Of a DNA stretch of 64,000 nucleotides, positions 1 through 9,359 are shown in pieces. Within the stretch, counting starts at the first letter, position 1. Each line of letters begins with the position of its first letter. The stretch is from NCBI GenBank assembly GCA_023953615.1, contig JAMLJH010000001.1, forward strand, positions 1,281,360 through 1,345,359, given 5' to 3'. The DNA comes from Verrucomicrobiia bacterium (GTDB taxonomy: Bacteria > Verrucomicrobiota > Verrucomicrobiia > Limisphaerales > JADLHS01). The translations under genes and the position numbers were made by a program. Below the pieces are notes generated by a model. It ran no database searches. It saw nothing but the letters and a program-made list of their open reading frames with translations, and was not told the DNA's origin.

Positions 1-242
1 TGCTGCAAACCGACGGCGAAGACATGCAGAATCGTGAACATTCCTGCTATTTCTCCGCCGCCCATGCGGCCAAGGATTCCGGCATCGCGCTGCAACTGGC
101 GAAGCAACAGGGTCTGAACCTGCCGCTCGCCACTGCGACGAAAAAGCAGTATGACCGCATGATCCAGGTTGGCTTGGGCGAACTGGATAAATCCGGCATT
201 GCCGAACTGACCTTCAAAGGCCGCCACGCAACACAGGGTTGA
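1..242 (+). CDS. 3-hydroxyisobutyrate/beta-hydroxyacid dehydrogenase family, C-terminal fragment
   Basis: Only the last 80 or so codons are in the window (reading frame begins at base 3). The residues 'KDSGIALQLAKQQGLNLPL' followed by a Tyr-containing helix and 'GLGELDKSGI' match the all-helical C-terminal domain of NAD(P)-dependent beta-hydroxyacid dehydrogenases (HIBADH, tartronate semialdehyde reductase, glyoxylate reductase), in which the Lys of the 'KD' motif is catalytic. The Rossmann domain lies upstream of the window, so the substrate cannot be told. The stop is followed by a 348-bp gap before infC, so it is probably the last gene of its unit. Confidence 0.75.
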   Translation, partial: LQTDGEDMQNREHSCYFSAAHAAKDSGIALQLAKQQGLNLPLATATKKQYDRMIQVGLGELDKSGIAELTFKGRHATQG

Positions 243-590
243 ATCACTATCAAATCATCACTTGGACCGATGCGACGCTGAGGCGGGCTTGTAGGCGGTG
301 CAAAATCCTGAATGAACTGGTGCGTTTACCCCAATAGCAATGCCGTTGCGTCACTCCCAGTCAGGCGATCTACAGCGCGAAGTTGTGCGAATTCAAAGGA
401 ATCGTTCCGGCCAAGGGCTGGCAAAATTCCTGCTAAACCAGCCTGGGATGCAGAGAGAAATGGTGAAAATTTCGTTAATTTGCTTGCGTGAGAAAATGGA
501 ATTGCTTAACTGGCCGCAATTCGTGGCCGGTAGAGTCCGGCTTGGTTTGATGTCGAACGATACAATGATCTCTCAACCGACGAGGGTGTT
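243..590 (+). other. intergenic leader region upstream of infC
   Basis: No convincing gene is visible. The stretch holds two short inverted repeats on the infC sense strand: GGCTGG at 416-421 with CCAGCC at 438-443, and a CTGGCC/GGCCGG pair near 510-534. A 'GAGGG' Shine-Dalgarno-like run at 582-586 precedes the infC TTG codon. infC leaders in other bacteria are often regulatory, but nothing here identifies a known leader family. Confidence 0.35.
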
Positions 591-1307
591 TTGAGCCACC
601 CTTATCACTCACGTCATAACTCCCCCGGCTCGTTCATCAGGATCAACGGGAAAATTCGCGCGCGCGAAGTCCGGGTCATCGGCGCCGATGGCAAGCAGCT
701 TGGGGTGATGTCTTTGAATGATGCGCTGAACCTCTCGCGTCAGGCGGGCTTGGATTTGGTGGAAATTGCCGCGACCGCCACGCCCCCGGTGTGTCGCATC
801 GTTGACTTTGGCAAGTTCCGTTACGAGCAGGCCAAAAAGGATAAGGAATCCAAGAAAAATCAGAACGCCTCGATCGTCAAGGAAGTCCAGCTCAGTCCGC
901 GGATTGACGCTCATGATTTCTCGGTCAAGGTCGGCCACGCCACGGATTTTCTGTGTGAGGAAATGAAGGTCAAGGTGACCTTGCGCTTTCGCGGTCGCGA
1001 AATGCAACACACCGAATTCGGGTTCGAGGTCGTCACCAAATTCATCGAGAAGGTGGCGCCGTACGGTCATCCGGATTTTCCACCCAAACTGATTGGCCGC
1101 GGCATCAACGTGATGCTGAGTCCCTTGCCCCGGAACAAACGCGCCAAAAATCCACGCGTTACAGCCACCGGGGCGGACGCACCGCCGCCCGCGGCTCAAT
1201 CCGCACCGGCGAACCCTAATCAGGTTCAAGTCAGACGCGGAGAAAATGCGGCGACGGAACCGTCCGGTTCTTTCACTAATAATCCGTTCTCGGAACTGAA
1301 GGCGTGA
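591..1307 (+). CDS. infC: translation initiation factor IF-3
   Basis: IF-3 binds the 30S subunit, checks start-codon pairing and prevents premature 50S joining. The N-terminal domain (about residues 17-80, 'INGKIRAREVRVIGADG') and the C-terminal domain (about 92-182, 'KEVQLSPRIDAHDFSVKV' onward) are both intact. A Pro/Ala/Asn-rich tail of about 55 residues (183-238) extends beyond the usual 170-180-residue protein. The start is TTG at 591, chosen because a GAGGG element sits 5 bases upstream and no ATG fits before the conserved N-terminus. Rare start codons on infC are known from other bacteria, where they allow self-regulation. The usual partners rpmI and rplT do not follow; the next gene is on the opposite strand. 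Confidence 0.95.
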   Translation: MSHPYHSRHNSPGSFIRINGKIRAREVRVIGADGKQLGVMSLNDALNLSRQAGLDLVEIAATATPPVCRIVDFGKFRYEQAKKDKESKKNQNASIVKEVQLSPRIDAHDFSVKVGHATDFLCEEMKVKVTLRFRGREMQHTEFGFEVVTKFIEKVAPYGHPDFPPKLIGRGINVMLSPLPRNKRAKNPRVTATGADAPPPAAQSAPANPNQVQVRRGENAATEPSGSFTNNPFSELKA

Positions 1308-1338
1308 ATCGGTTGGACGACATCGGATCGCACCCGTT

Positions 1339-2820
1339 CTAAACGCCAACCGACCAGTTCGTCACCAACTCCGGAAAGCGGCACGAATCGCACAGTGCGT
1401 TACTGTGATCGCAAAAATCCCGCACGATCTGCAACAATCCCTGTTGCGCGCTAGCTGTCTTCAATCCGGTACTGCCGCGCCAGGAACGCCCCAATAATCG
1501 TTGCCGGGCCAATCGCAAAGTGGCGTTGTCTTCAGCGGCGGGCCAGGCGTGGTAGCGACGGGTGATTGCGTCGGCCAGGGCGGTGTTTCCACCCGCGCTT
1601 GCGCGGGCAAGCAGCCAGGGCAGGACGGTATTGACCGCCAGATCCGTGATGCGCTGCGCTCCAATCAGTGGTTGTGATTGTTTCAAGCGCGCCCCATTAA
1701 AAGTCCAATGCCAGGACCAGAACGGATCCGCTGGAACGCGGAAAATTTTCACGAGCGCCGCGGTCAAACGCGAATCAGAGTCGGAGATTCGACTCCAAGC
1801 TTCCACTGAGGTGATCAGGTCGTTTCGTTGAACCCAATGCGCGGCCAGCGCGAGCCGGCGCAGCGGTTGATTGGCCGGACGTAATCCGTGCAGCCGCCAG
1901 ACCGAACGCGGCAAAATGTGCGGCGCAAAATTTTCGCGCTCACGCCACCAGACGTCCCAGATGCGCCGCAGATAGGCATCCGATGTCGAGCGGTTGCGCC
2001 GGAGATCCAGCGGCAGTAATCCGCTGAGACCGAACAATCTGGCTTGGAGGGGAAAAGCCGTGGCCACGCCTTGACCCCAAACCTTGCGAATTTCGGCGAG
2101 ATGCTGCATCGGCCAGCGATTGTGTTTGTAACCGAGCGAACGGAAGAGTCCTTCCCACCAAGCCTGCTCCCAACCGACCGCACGCGCCCGGGTTTCCAGT
2201 TGCGCGGCTTTGTTGTGCAGGCGCACCTGGGCGGCGGCACGCAGCAGGCCGGCCAGGGCGTCCGGTTCGAGTTTTTGCAACGGCGCCCGGCACCGGCCAA
2301 TCAGATTTTCTGGCAGCGTGCGCAGTGATTGAAACTCCAATTGCGCGGCGAGATCGGCCAAGGGCGCGTCCAACACGTCGCGTAAGGCCAGGGTGGCCAG
2401 CGGGGTCGAACTGGCGTTGGCTTGCCAGACGACGTGGAGGATGACGTTTTTGAAAGCTGGATTACGCGCGTGTCCGTGGCCGCGCCAGCCCGAGTCAGCA
2501 AGGTCTATTTCCACGTCTCCGGAAAGCGGCGGCGCAGAATCAAACTGGAGAATCGCCCCCCGAAAATCCGGACCGCCTTCCACACTGATGAAACCCGGAT
2601 GAAGCACGCGCACCGATTTGCCGTCCAAGGTTCGGAGGTGCTCCCGGCGCAAGCGTTGATGTTGCCAGATGGCTTGAAGGAATTTTTCCGATGGACCGGC
2701 GGCCGTCTCGCGCAGCGTGGCCGGCAGGCCGCACTCGGAGCGCCAGCGGGTATAGGCATTGACTGGAATGGGCTGCACTTGGAATTGCTTTTGCGCCGAG
2801 CCTCTCGCAAAGTCAAGCAC
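1339..2820 (-). CDS. DUF2851 family protein
   Basis: The N-terminal third carries the DUF2851 hallmarks: 'AIWQHQRL', 'HPGFISVEGGPDFRGA', 'GDVEIDLADSGWRGHGH' and 'NPAFKNVILHVV'. The family is widespread in Bacteroidota and Verrucomicrobiota and has no established function. No signal peptide or membrane segment is seen, so it is probably cytoplasmic. The 493-residue length fits the family. The start is a GTG at 2820. It is convergent with infC (31-bp gap) and divergent from the HtrA-type protease gene, leaving 58 bp for promoters of both. Several overlapping frames read open through it because of the high GC content. Confidence 0.85.
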   Translation of the reverse strand: MLDFARGSAQKQFQVQPIPVNAYTRWRSECGLPATLRETAAGPSEKFLQAIWQHQRLRREHLRTLDGKSVRVLHPGFISVEGGPDFRGAILQFDSAPPLSGDVEIDLADSGWRGHGHARNPAFKNVILHVVWQANASSTPLATLALRDVLDAPLADLAAQLEFQSLRTLPENLIGRCRAPLQKLEPDALAGLLRAAAQVRLHNKAAQLETRARAVGWEQAWWEGLFRSLGYKHNRWPMQHLAEIRKVWGQGVATAFPLQARLFGLSGLLPLDLRRNRSTSDAYLRRIWDVWWRERENFAPHILPRSVWRLHGLRPANQPLRRLALAAHWVQRNDLITSVEAWSRISDSDSRLTAALVKIFRVPADPFWSWHWTFNGARLKQSQPLIGAQRITDLAVNTVLPWLLARASAGGNTALADAITRRYHAWPAAEDNATLRLARQRLLGRSWRGSTGLKTASAQQGLLQIVRDFCDHSNALCDSCRFPELVTNWSVGV

Positions 2821-2878
2821 AGGCTCAAATTAAAATGCCGTGCGGTGAACAGATGATTATTGCAACTGTCTCGTTAAG

Positions 2879-4294
2879 ATGAAGATGCGACTACGAAGAA
2901 CAACACTTTTTCGACCGGCCGGAACGGGGGTTTTGATTTTCGCCCTTCTGGCGAATGTCGGCGCGGCGCCAGCGCCGGCGGCCGAGGTGGACATCCGTCG
3001 GAACGCCACGGTGGCGGCGATCGAGCGAGTGACGCCCAGCGTGGTGAACATTCGCACTTCCAAATTGGTTCGCCGCAATACGGCGGAGGAAGAATTTTAC
3101 CGTCGGTTTTTTGGTTGGAATCTGGCTGGAAGCGGTCCCGCTGAAGAACAGATCAACAACATCGGCTCGGGGGTGATTGTCGAGGCAACGGATGATGAAG
3201 GTTATATTCTGACGAATTTCCATGTGCTCCAACAGGCGGAGCGGGTGCAGGTGCAGTTGTGGGATGGGCGCGAGTATGAAGCGGAAAAATTGCTCTATCA
3301 GACTCAGAAGGATCTGGCGTTGCTGAAGATCGTCCGCCGGGCGGACGATCCGCCGTTTCGCCCCATCCTGCTGGCGGCGGATGACGATCTGCTCCTGGGA
3401 GAAACCGCCATTGCCATCGGCAACCCATTCGGGTTGGGCGGATCCGTTTCGCAGGGGATATTGAGTTCCAAAAATCGGCGGCTGGACTCTGGTGGAAATC
3501 GCTTGGATTACCTGGATTGGTTGCAAACCGATGCCGATATCAACCCCGGCAACAGCGGCGGGCCGCTGGTCAATATTCGCGGCGAACTCATCGGGATCAA
3601 TGTGGCCGTTTACAACCAAGAGGAGGGCAAGGGCACCGGCTTTGCCATTCCGGTGAAACAAATCTCCAGTGCGCTGTCGGATTTTTTCAGTTTGGAGTAC
3701 TCCGCCAAACTGTGGTTGGGCGCGCGCTTTCGCGGTTCGCCCAAACCGCTGGAAGTGCGCTACGTGCAACCTCACAGCCCGGCGGATGATGCCGGATTGC
3801 GCGAGGGACAGCAGGTGATCGAGGTCAACGGCCAGGCGGTCAGCAGTCTGGCCCGGTTTTGTCAGCTCATGGCCGCCAGCTCCGATCACCAGGCGCAGTT
3901 GGTGGTTTTGGACCAAGGCGTTCAGCGTAAAATCTCCGTGCAAATGGTGCCGCTGGAGGAGGTGAACCGTGCTTTGTTGGGCAAACGACTTGGATTGACC
4001 GTCGGTCCGATTTCCAATGTTTCCGTTCCCAGTGGAAACCCGCCCGCGACGCCAACGGGATTGACCGTCACCGCCGTGGAGAAAGATGGCCCCGCAGCCA
4101 AGGCACGCCTCGAAGCGGGCATGATTGTAAGCGCCATTGACAATGTGCCGGTCACCGATGTGGTGAATCTCAGCAACGTGCTGGGCAATAAAAGGAGCGG
4201 CGACCCCTTTCGGTTGATTGTGAACGTGGCGACACGTTATGCCGATGGGCAGGCGCGCTGGTTAACCGGACCGGTGGACATTCCCGCACGGTAG
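2879..4294 (+). CDS. HtrA/Deg-type periplasmic serine protease with PDZ domains
   Basis: An N-terminal hydrophobic stretch (about residues 14-35, ending 'APAPAAE') is a signal peptide or anchor. The trypsin-like domain has a complete catalytic triad: His115 in 'TNFHVL', Asp145 in 'KDLALLKI' and Ser226 in 'NPGNSGGPL'. Two PDZ-like regions follow (about 275-355, then about 375-465). Members of this family degrade or refold misfolded envelope proteins. At 471 residues it has DegP/DegQ size, but I do not assign one of those names. The first ATG at 2879 is used; a second lies two codons in. It stands alone, 51 bp ahead of the Gld-like operon, and may belong to it. Confidence 0.9.
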   Translation: MKMRLRRTTLFRPAGTGVLIFALLANVGAAPAPAAEVDIRRNATVAAIERVTPSVVNIRTSKLVRRNTAEEEFYRRFFGWNLAGSGPAEEQINNIGSGVIVEATDDEGYILTNFHVLQQAERVQVQLWDGREYEAEKLLYQTQKDLALLKIVRRADDPPFRPILLAADDDLLLGETAIAIGNPFGLGGSVSQGILSSKNRRLDSGGNRLDYLDWLQTDADINPGNSGGPLVNIRGELIGINVAVYNQEEGKGTGFAIPVKQISSALSDFFSLEYSAKLWLGARFRGSPKPLEVRYVQPHSPADDAGLREGQQVIEVNGQAVSSLARFCQLMAASSDHQAQLVVLDQGVQRKISVQMVPLEEVNRALLGKRLGLTVGPISNVSVPSGNPPATPTGLTVTAVEKDGPAAKARLEAGMIVSAIDNVPVTDVVNLSNVLGNKRSGDPFRLIVNVATRYADGQARWLTGPVDIPAR

Positions 4295-4345
4295 TGAATT
4301 TTCATCGCTGTACTTTTCGCTCCTGACTAGACTATTCCACGCGCA

Positions 4346-5308
4346 ATGGATGCCACACCCATGATTGAAGTTCACCAGCTAACCAAGCGTTACGCTGGTC
4401 GAACCGCCTTGGCGGATATTTCCTTTTCCGTGGCGCGCGGCGAGATTGTCGGTTTGCTGGGGGACAATGGGGCCGGGAAAAGCACCACGATGCGCATTCT
4501 GGCCGGTTTCATGCCCGCCACTTCCGGCACGGCGCGCGTGGCGGGTTACGACGTGTTTTACGATTCCAAGGAAGTGCGGCGGCGCATCGGTTACATGCCG
4601 GAGAATAATCCGCTGCACAACGAAATGCGGGTGCGGGAGTATCTCAAATTCCGGGCGCGTTTGAAGGGATTGAGTCGTGCCGTCACCCGGGAGCGCCTGG
4701 ATGCCGTGCTGGAACTATGCAGTCTGACGGACGTGCGCAAACGGATCATCGGGCAGCTTTCCAAGGGATATCGGCAACGGGTGGGACTGGCCGACGCCAT
4801 CATCCATGAGCCGGATTTAATCATCCTGGATGAACCCACCATCGGTCTGGACCCGCATCAGATTCGCATGGTGCGTCAGCTTATCAAAAATTTGGCCGGC
4901 AGTCATACGGTGTTGATTTCCTCGCACATTCTGCATGAAGTCGAGATGACCTGCAGCCGGGTCATGATCATGTTGCGCGGACGGATTCTCGCGTCGGATA
5001 CGCCGGAAAATCTGCAACGCCTGATTGCCAGCAAGGGACAGATCATTGCGGAAATTGCCGCGCCCCCCGAGGAGTTGAAACTGGAATGGGCGCGCATGGG
5101 TGAAGTGGAGCATTACGAGGTGGCCCCGGCCGAAGGGATTTTCCAACGCTGCGCGTTGACGGCCCGCCCCGGCTTTGATTTGCGCCCGCAGATTTTTGCG
5201 CTGGTCCAGGCGCGTGGCTGGACATTGCGGGAATTGACCCGCAGCCGTCATTCCCTGGAAGACATTTACATGCAGGTGACCAAGCCCAACGAAGAGGAGG
5301 AATTCTGA
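4346..5308 (+). CDS. ABC transporter ATP-binding protein, Gld/ABC-2 type
   Basis: Complete ATPase: Walker A 'GDNGAGKST' at residues 39-47, signature 'LSKGYRQ' at 138-144 and Walker B 'LIILDEPTIGLD' at 158-169. About 90 C-terminal residues follow the H-loop ('ISSHILHEVE'). This architecture and its neighbours match GldA-type ATPases that pair with a GldF-like permease and a GldG-like auxiliary subunit; GldAFG were described in gliding Bacteroidota, but homologues occur in many non-gliding bacteria. An in-frame ATG at 4361 is an alternative start. The stop overlaps the next start by one base (TGATG), so the two are translationally coupled. Confidence 0.93.
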   Translation: MDATPMIEVHQLTKRYAGRTALADISFSVARGEIVGLLGDNGAGKSTTMRILAGFMPATSGTARVAGYDVFYDSKEVRRRIGYMPENNPLHNEMRVREYLKFRARLKGLSRAVTRERLDAVLELCSLTDVRKRIIGQLSKGYRQRVGLADAIIHEPDLIILDEPTIGLDPHQIRMVRQLIKNLAGSHTVLISSHILHEVEMTCSRVMIMLRGRILASDTPENLQRLIASKGQIIAEIAAPPEELKLEWARMGEVEHYEVAPAEGIFQRCALTARPGFDLRPQIFALVQARGWTLRELTRSRHSLEDIYMQVTKPNEEEEF

Positions 5309-6060
5309 TGCGCGTGTATCTCACGTTGACGCGGCGCGAGCTGGCGACGTATTTCGTCTCGCTGACCGGCTACGTCACCATCGCGGCCGTGGCGCTGCTC
5401 TGCAGTTTGAGCTTTTGGGTGATGCTGCGCACCATGGGCACCATGTCGTTCCAGGTGCCGGTCACGGAGTTGTTTTTTCAGAATCCGATGTTCTGGTTCA
5501 TTCTGCTGATCGCCAACGCCGTCATCACCATGCGGCTTTACGCGCAGGAAAAATACTCGGGCACCTATGAAACGCTGATGACCACTCCGGTGGGCGACCT
5601 GCAGGTGGTGGCGGCCAAGTTCACGGCGGCCTGGCTGTTTTACATGATCATGTGGCTGCCGTTTCTGGGTTGCTGTTACCTGATTCAAAACTACGCGCAA
5701 CAGGCGGGCGCGCTGGACCCCGGCGTGCTCGCCAGCACGTATCTTGGCATCGCGTTGTTTGGCGCGTTCTTCATTTCCTTTGGCGCGTTTGCCTCCTCCC
5801 TGACGGTGAACCAGATGGTGGCGGCAATGGTCAGCATGTTGCTCGGCATGGCGGTGTTCGCGCTGGGCTACGTGGCGGGACCGGGTTTCGTCAGCGGCCC
5901 GTGGCGGACCCAGTTATTGAGCCGCTTCAGTTTCTTCGAGCAGATGCGCGAGTTCGCGCACGGAGTGGTTGATACACGCACGGTCGTGGTGTTGTTGAGC
6001 CTCGCGTTTTTATTCCTGTTTCTGACGTTGCGCGTGGTGGAGAGTCGGCGCTGGAAATAA
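5308..6060 (+). CDS. ABC-2 type permease, GldF-like
   Basis: 250 residues with about six hydrophobic segments and the start 'MRVYLTLTRRELATYFVS', typical of ABC-2 permeases whose N-terminus is an amphipathic helix before TM1. The motif 'EKYSGTYETLMTTPVGDLQVV' matches the conserved cytoplasmic loop of GldF/NosY-type permeases. A strong Shine-Dalgarno (GAGGAGG near 5294-5300) precedes the ATG, and the start overlaps the ATPase stop. It would form the membrane channel with two copies of the upstream ATPase; the substrate is unknown. Confidence 0.92.
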   Translation: MRVYLTLTRRELATYFVSLTGYVTIAAVALLCSLSFWVMLRTMGTMSFQVPVTELFFQNPMFWFILLIANAVITMRLYAQEKYSGTYETLMTTPVGDLQVVAAKFTAAWLFYMIMWLPFLGCCYLIQNYAQQAGALDPGVLASTYLGIALFGAFFISFGAFASSLTVNQMVAAMVSMLLGMAVFALGYVAGPGFVSGPWRTQLLSRFSFFEQMREFAHGVVDTRTVVVLLSLAFLFLFLTLRVVESRRWK

Positions 6061-6061
6061 C

Positions 6062-7564
6062 ATGAGCACCTCGTCCCCATCCAAATCGAGTTTCACACCG
6101 CGCCGCCGCTGGTCGGTCGGACTGGATTTGGGCTTGCGCACACTGTTTGTCGTGGTGGTGCTGGTGCTGTTGAACCACTTGGCGGGCACCTTCTTTCATC
6201 GGCAATCCCTGAGCAAAGCGACACGGGTCGAATTGTCCGAGCGCACGCGTAACGTCATCGCCGCCGTCACCAACGACGTCAATATCACCATCTACTACGA
6301 CCGCGATGATGAGTTCTACCCGACCGTGGCCGCGCTGCTGCGGGAGTACCAGGCGTTGAATCCAAAGCTGCGCGTGGAAACGGTGGATTACGTGCGCGAC
6401 GCCGGGCGCGCGCTGGAAATCAAACGGGAATTTGATCTGCCCGAATCCAGCAAAGACGACGAAAAGAATTTCGTCATCTTCAAATCCGGCAAGGAATCGC
6501 GCTTCGTTCCAGGCAGCTTTCTGACGGACACGACCATTGGTCGCGATCGCGAAACTGGCGAATTGGTGCGGCGCGCCACGGCGTTCAAGGGTGAAACCGC
6601 CTTTACCGCCATGCTGCTCTGGGTTTCCCATCCCAAGCCGCTCAAGGCGTACGTTTTACAGGGGCACGGCGAACACAACATTGACGGCAGCGACGAAATC
6701 ACCGGCTACCTTGGCTTCAAATCGCTGTTGCAACAGAACGCCATCAGAGTCGAACCCATCACGTTGGCGGGCACGAACGCCATCCCCGCCGATTGCGCGT
6801 TGCTGGTCATTCCGGGACCGCGAAATCCCATCCCGGATCTTGAACTTAAAAAAATCGAGTCGTACCTGGACGACGGCGGGCGCCTGTTTGCCTTGTTCAA
6901 TTCGTTCACCACGGAAGCGGACAGCGGGCTGGAATCGTTGCTGGCGAAAAAGTGGCATGTGGTGGTGACCGACAGCGTGGTGATTGATCCGGCGCACGCG
7001 GTTAATTCGCTCAAAATTGCGCCGGGTCGCGATGTGACCATCGCCGCGTTCTCCGAGCATCCGGCCGTGCAAGGCTTGTTGAACTACCAACTGAATCTGT
7101 TGGCGCCGCGCGCGTTGGGCGAGAAACGGGAAACCGGCCGATCCACGCCCGATTCAATAACCGTGCAAACCTTGTTCGCCACGGAGCCGACGGCCCGGCT
7201 CGTGAATAATCCGCGCATCCCGCCGCAAGCTTTCGTGTTGGCCGTGGCCGTTGAAAAACAGCTCGCACCGGGCGTGATCTCGCCGCGCGGACGCACCCGC
7301 ATGGTCATCGTGGGCGATTCTTATTTCCTGGGGAACGAACAAATGAACAAGTTTCCGGCCAATCGCGATTTTGCCTACTACGCCGTCAACTGGCTGCTGG
7401 ATCGGCCTCAATTCACTGAAGGGATCGGGCCGAGACCGTTCACCGAATTTCGAGTGGTGTTGACCGAGCAACAAATGGCCAAACTGCGCTGGCTCTTGTT
7501 GGGCGTCCTTCCCGGCGGCATCCTGTTATTTGGCGTCCTGGTCTGGTGGCGCCGGCGCAAATGA
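6062..7564 (+). CDS. GldG-like ABC transport auxiliary protein
   Basis: A 500-residue protein with one N-terminal membrane segment (about residues 26-42), a large soluble domain and a C-terminal membrane segment ('LLGVLPGGILLFGVLVWW') followed by a basic tail. The soluble part ('VNITIYYDRDDEFYPTVAAL', 'YVLQGHGEHNI') resembles the ABC-type uncharacterised transport domain of GldG. The layout of an extracytoplasmic domain held by terminal TM helices is the family norm. It begins one base after the permease stop. GldG is thought to act with GldA/F; its biochemical role is not established. Confidence 0.87.
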   Translation: MSTSSPSKSSFTPRRRWSVGLDLGLRTLFVVVVLVLLNHLAGTFFHRQSLSKATRVELSERTRNVIAAVTNDVNITIYYDRDDEFYPTVAALLREYQALNPKLRVETVDYVRDAGRALEIKREFDLPESSKDDEKNFVIFKSGKESRFVPGSFLTDTTIGRDRETGELVRRATAFKGETAFTAMLLWVSHPKPLKAYVLQGHGEHNIDGSDEITGYLGFKSLLQQNAIRVEPITLAGTNAIPADCALLVIPGPRNPIPDLELKKIESYLDDGGRLFALFNSFTTEADSGLESLLAKKWHVVVTDSVVIDPAHAVNSLKIAPGRDVTIAAFSEHPAVQGLLNYQLNLLAPRALGEKRETGRSTPDSITVQTLFATEPTARLVNNPRIPPQAFVLAVAVEKQLAPGVISPRGRTRMVIVGDSYFLGNEQMNKFPANRDFAYYAVNWLLDRPQFTEGIGPRPFTEFRVVLTEQQMAKLRWLLLGVLPGGILLFGVLVWWRRRK

Positions 7565-7576
7565 GCATCGCATGAC

Positions 7577-9358
7577 ATGAACACCAAAAGCACCTGGATC
7601 TGGCTCGCGCTCGCGGCGATTCTGCTCGCCGCGGTGCTGGGCGTGGAGAAGTTCTGGCGCCAGCCGCCGCCGGCGGTCGCGCTGTTGCTGCCCAATTTCC
7701 GCGCCGCGACGGTGACCAGCGTGCAATACACGCCGCCAGGTCAGTTTGAAATCCGCGCCGATCGCACCAATGGCGTTTGGGAACTGGTCAAGCCCATCGT
7801 CTATCCGGCGCAGAAAGCGAGCCTCGACACGCTTTTGGAAACACTGGAGCGACTGGCCCCGCTGCAGATCATTTCCGGCGCGGAACTGCGCCATCGCACC
7901 AATGCCGACGAGGAGTTTGGTTTTCAAAACCGCCGGATGCTCACGCTGCAATCGGGTCACGACGCGCGGCCGCTGCAGTTTGGCAACCGCACCGCCCCCG
8001 GCGACGGCGTGTACGTGCAACTTGTGGGCGGCGAAAACGTGTTCGTGGTGGATGCGCAACTGTTGGATCTGCTTCCAAGCAAACCGGATGATTGGCGCGA
8101 CACGACCCTGTTGGACCTGCCGCTATCGGCTTTCAATCGGTTGTCCGTTTCCAACGCTACCGTTGTCGTGCAATTGGCGCAGGCCGGCACCAATCAACCG
8201 TGGCGTTTGACCTTTCCCATCCCGGCACGGGCGGACAACGAGCGGTTGATGGCGGCGTTGCAGCAGTTGAACGCGACCCGCGTGCGCCAGTTCGTTACGG
8301 ATAATCCCGCGGCCGATCTGGAGAGTTTCGGTTTCCCGACGCCGGAATTGGAATTGACCTTCGCGCGCGATACCAACGTGCTGACCACGCTGCAATTTGG
8401 CAAAAGCCCCACGAACGATTCCACGCTGATCTATGCCCGGCGCGTCGGGCAACCCTCCATCTTCACCGTGGAACGGCAAACCTTGAAGCCGTGGCAGATT
8501 TCGTTGAACGAGTTTCGCGATCCACACTTGCTCAGCGTGCTGCCGGCAGTGACCGAGATCGAGGTGAGTGGTCACGATCCGTTTGTTCTGCAACGTTCCT
8601 CCACCAACACCTGGCAATTGAAAGGCAATCCGCTGCCGGTGGACCAGGAATTGGCGGAAAGCTTATTGCTGACTCTGCCGGCCGCGCCGATTCAGCAATA
8701 CAAAGATTCCATCACCACCGAGGATCTGCAGCGCTACGGCCTGGCCGAGCCACAACGCACCGTGCGGTTGTACGCGGCTCTGGGGGGAACCAACGCGCTC
8801 GCGGCCGAACTGGCCTTCAGTGCGCCCGCCACCAACGGGTTGGTGTACGTCCGGCGCGCGGATGAAAATCCGGTGTACGCCATCCGCAACACCGATTACG
8901 GCAAACTGGCCGTGGCGGATTGGCAATTGCGCGACCGGCAACTCTGGCGTTTTGTGGAAACCAATGCCGTGCGGATGATTTTGCGGCGGGGCGATCACCA
9001 ACTGGACCTGCGCCGCGCCGGGGCCAATGCCTGGGCGAGCGTGCCCTCATCGCGGGCCATCAACGGGTCGGAGGTGGAAGCTGTCGTCAAGCAATTCGCC
9101 GCCTTGAACGCGGTGGCGTGGCTGGGGCGCGGGGCCGAGGCGCGCCCGGCTTTTGACATCACCACCAACAGTTTGCAGGTGCAGATCGAATTGAAGGACG
9201 GAACGCGTCATCAGGTGGAGTTTGGTCGGCCCACGCCGGACGGGTATCCCGTGGCCGCCGTTACTCTGGAGGGCACGTCGTGGTGCTTCGAGTTTCCCTT
9301 GATGCTCTACAAATACATGGAGTTCACGTTGCTTAATGCCAACGCGTTTCCCCCGTGA
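7577..9358 (+). CDS. DUF4340 domain-containing membrane-anchored protein
   Basis: A single N-terminal membrane anchor (about residues 5-22) is followed by a long extracytoplasmic region of repeated beta-rich units, each with a pattern like 'LxFGKxP..ndTYVRR' ('[17 protein letters not shown]', '[18 protein letters not shown]'). This is the DUF4340 pattern, a family that typically follows GldG-like genes in Verrucomicrobiota and other phyla. 593 residues allow two or three repeats. It lies 12 bp after the GldG-like gene and 1 bp before the next, so it is a fixed member of this operon. Function is unknown; an extracytoplasmic partner of the ABC complex is the reasonable inference. Confidence 0.82.
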   Translation: MNTKSTWIWLALAAILLAAVLGVEKFWRQPPPAVALLLPNFRAATVTSVQYTPPGQFEIRADRTNGVWELVKPIVYPAQKASLDTLLETLERLAPLQIISGAELRHRTNADEEFGFQNRRMLTLQSGHDARPLQFGNRTAPGDGVYVQLVGGENVFVVDAQLLDLLPSKPDDWRDTTLLDLPLSAFNRLSVSNATVVVQLAQAGTNQPWRLTFPIPARADNERLMAALQQLNATRVRQFVTDNPAADLESFGFPTPELELTFARDTNVLTTLQFGKSPTNDSTLIYARRVGQPSIFTVERQTLKPWQISLNEFRDPHLLSVLPAVTEIEVSGHDPFVLQRSSTNTWQLKGNPLPVDQELAESLLLTLPAAPIQQYKDSITTEDLQRYGLAEPQRTVRLYAALGGTNALAAELAFSAPATNGLVYVRRADENPVYAIRNTDYGKLAVADWQLRDRQLWRFVETNAVRMILRRGDHQLDLRRAGANAWASVPSSRAINGSEVEAVVKQFAALNAVAWLGRGAEARPAFDITTNSLQVQIELKDGTRHQVEFGRPTPDGYPVAAVTLEGTSWCFEFPLMLYKYMEFTLLNANAFPP

Positions 9359-9359
9359 T

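Noticed and set aside
340..594. 84-residue ORF upstream of infC
   Set aside because: No recognisable motifs, no Shine-Dalgarno, and it runs into the infC start; codon pattern looks like leader DNA.
609..1349. Long antisense ORF opposite infC, and similar long antisense ORFs opposite htrA, AsmA-like, BY-kinase and pyrG genes
   Set aside because: High-GC shadows of conserved genes; the products are Arg/Pro/Gly-rich and lack domain signatures.
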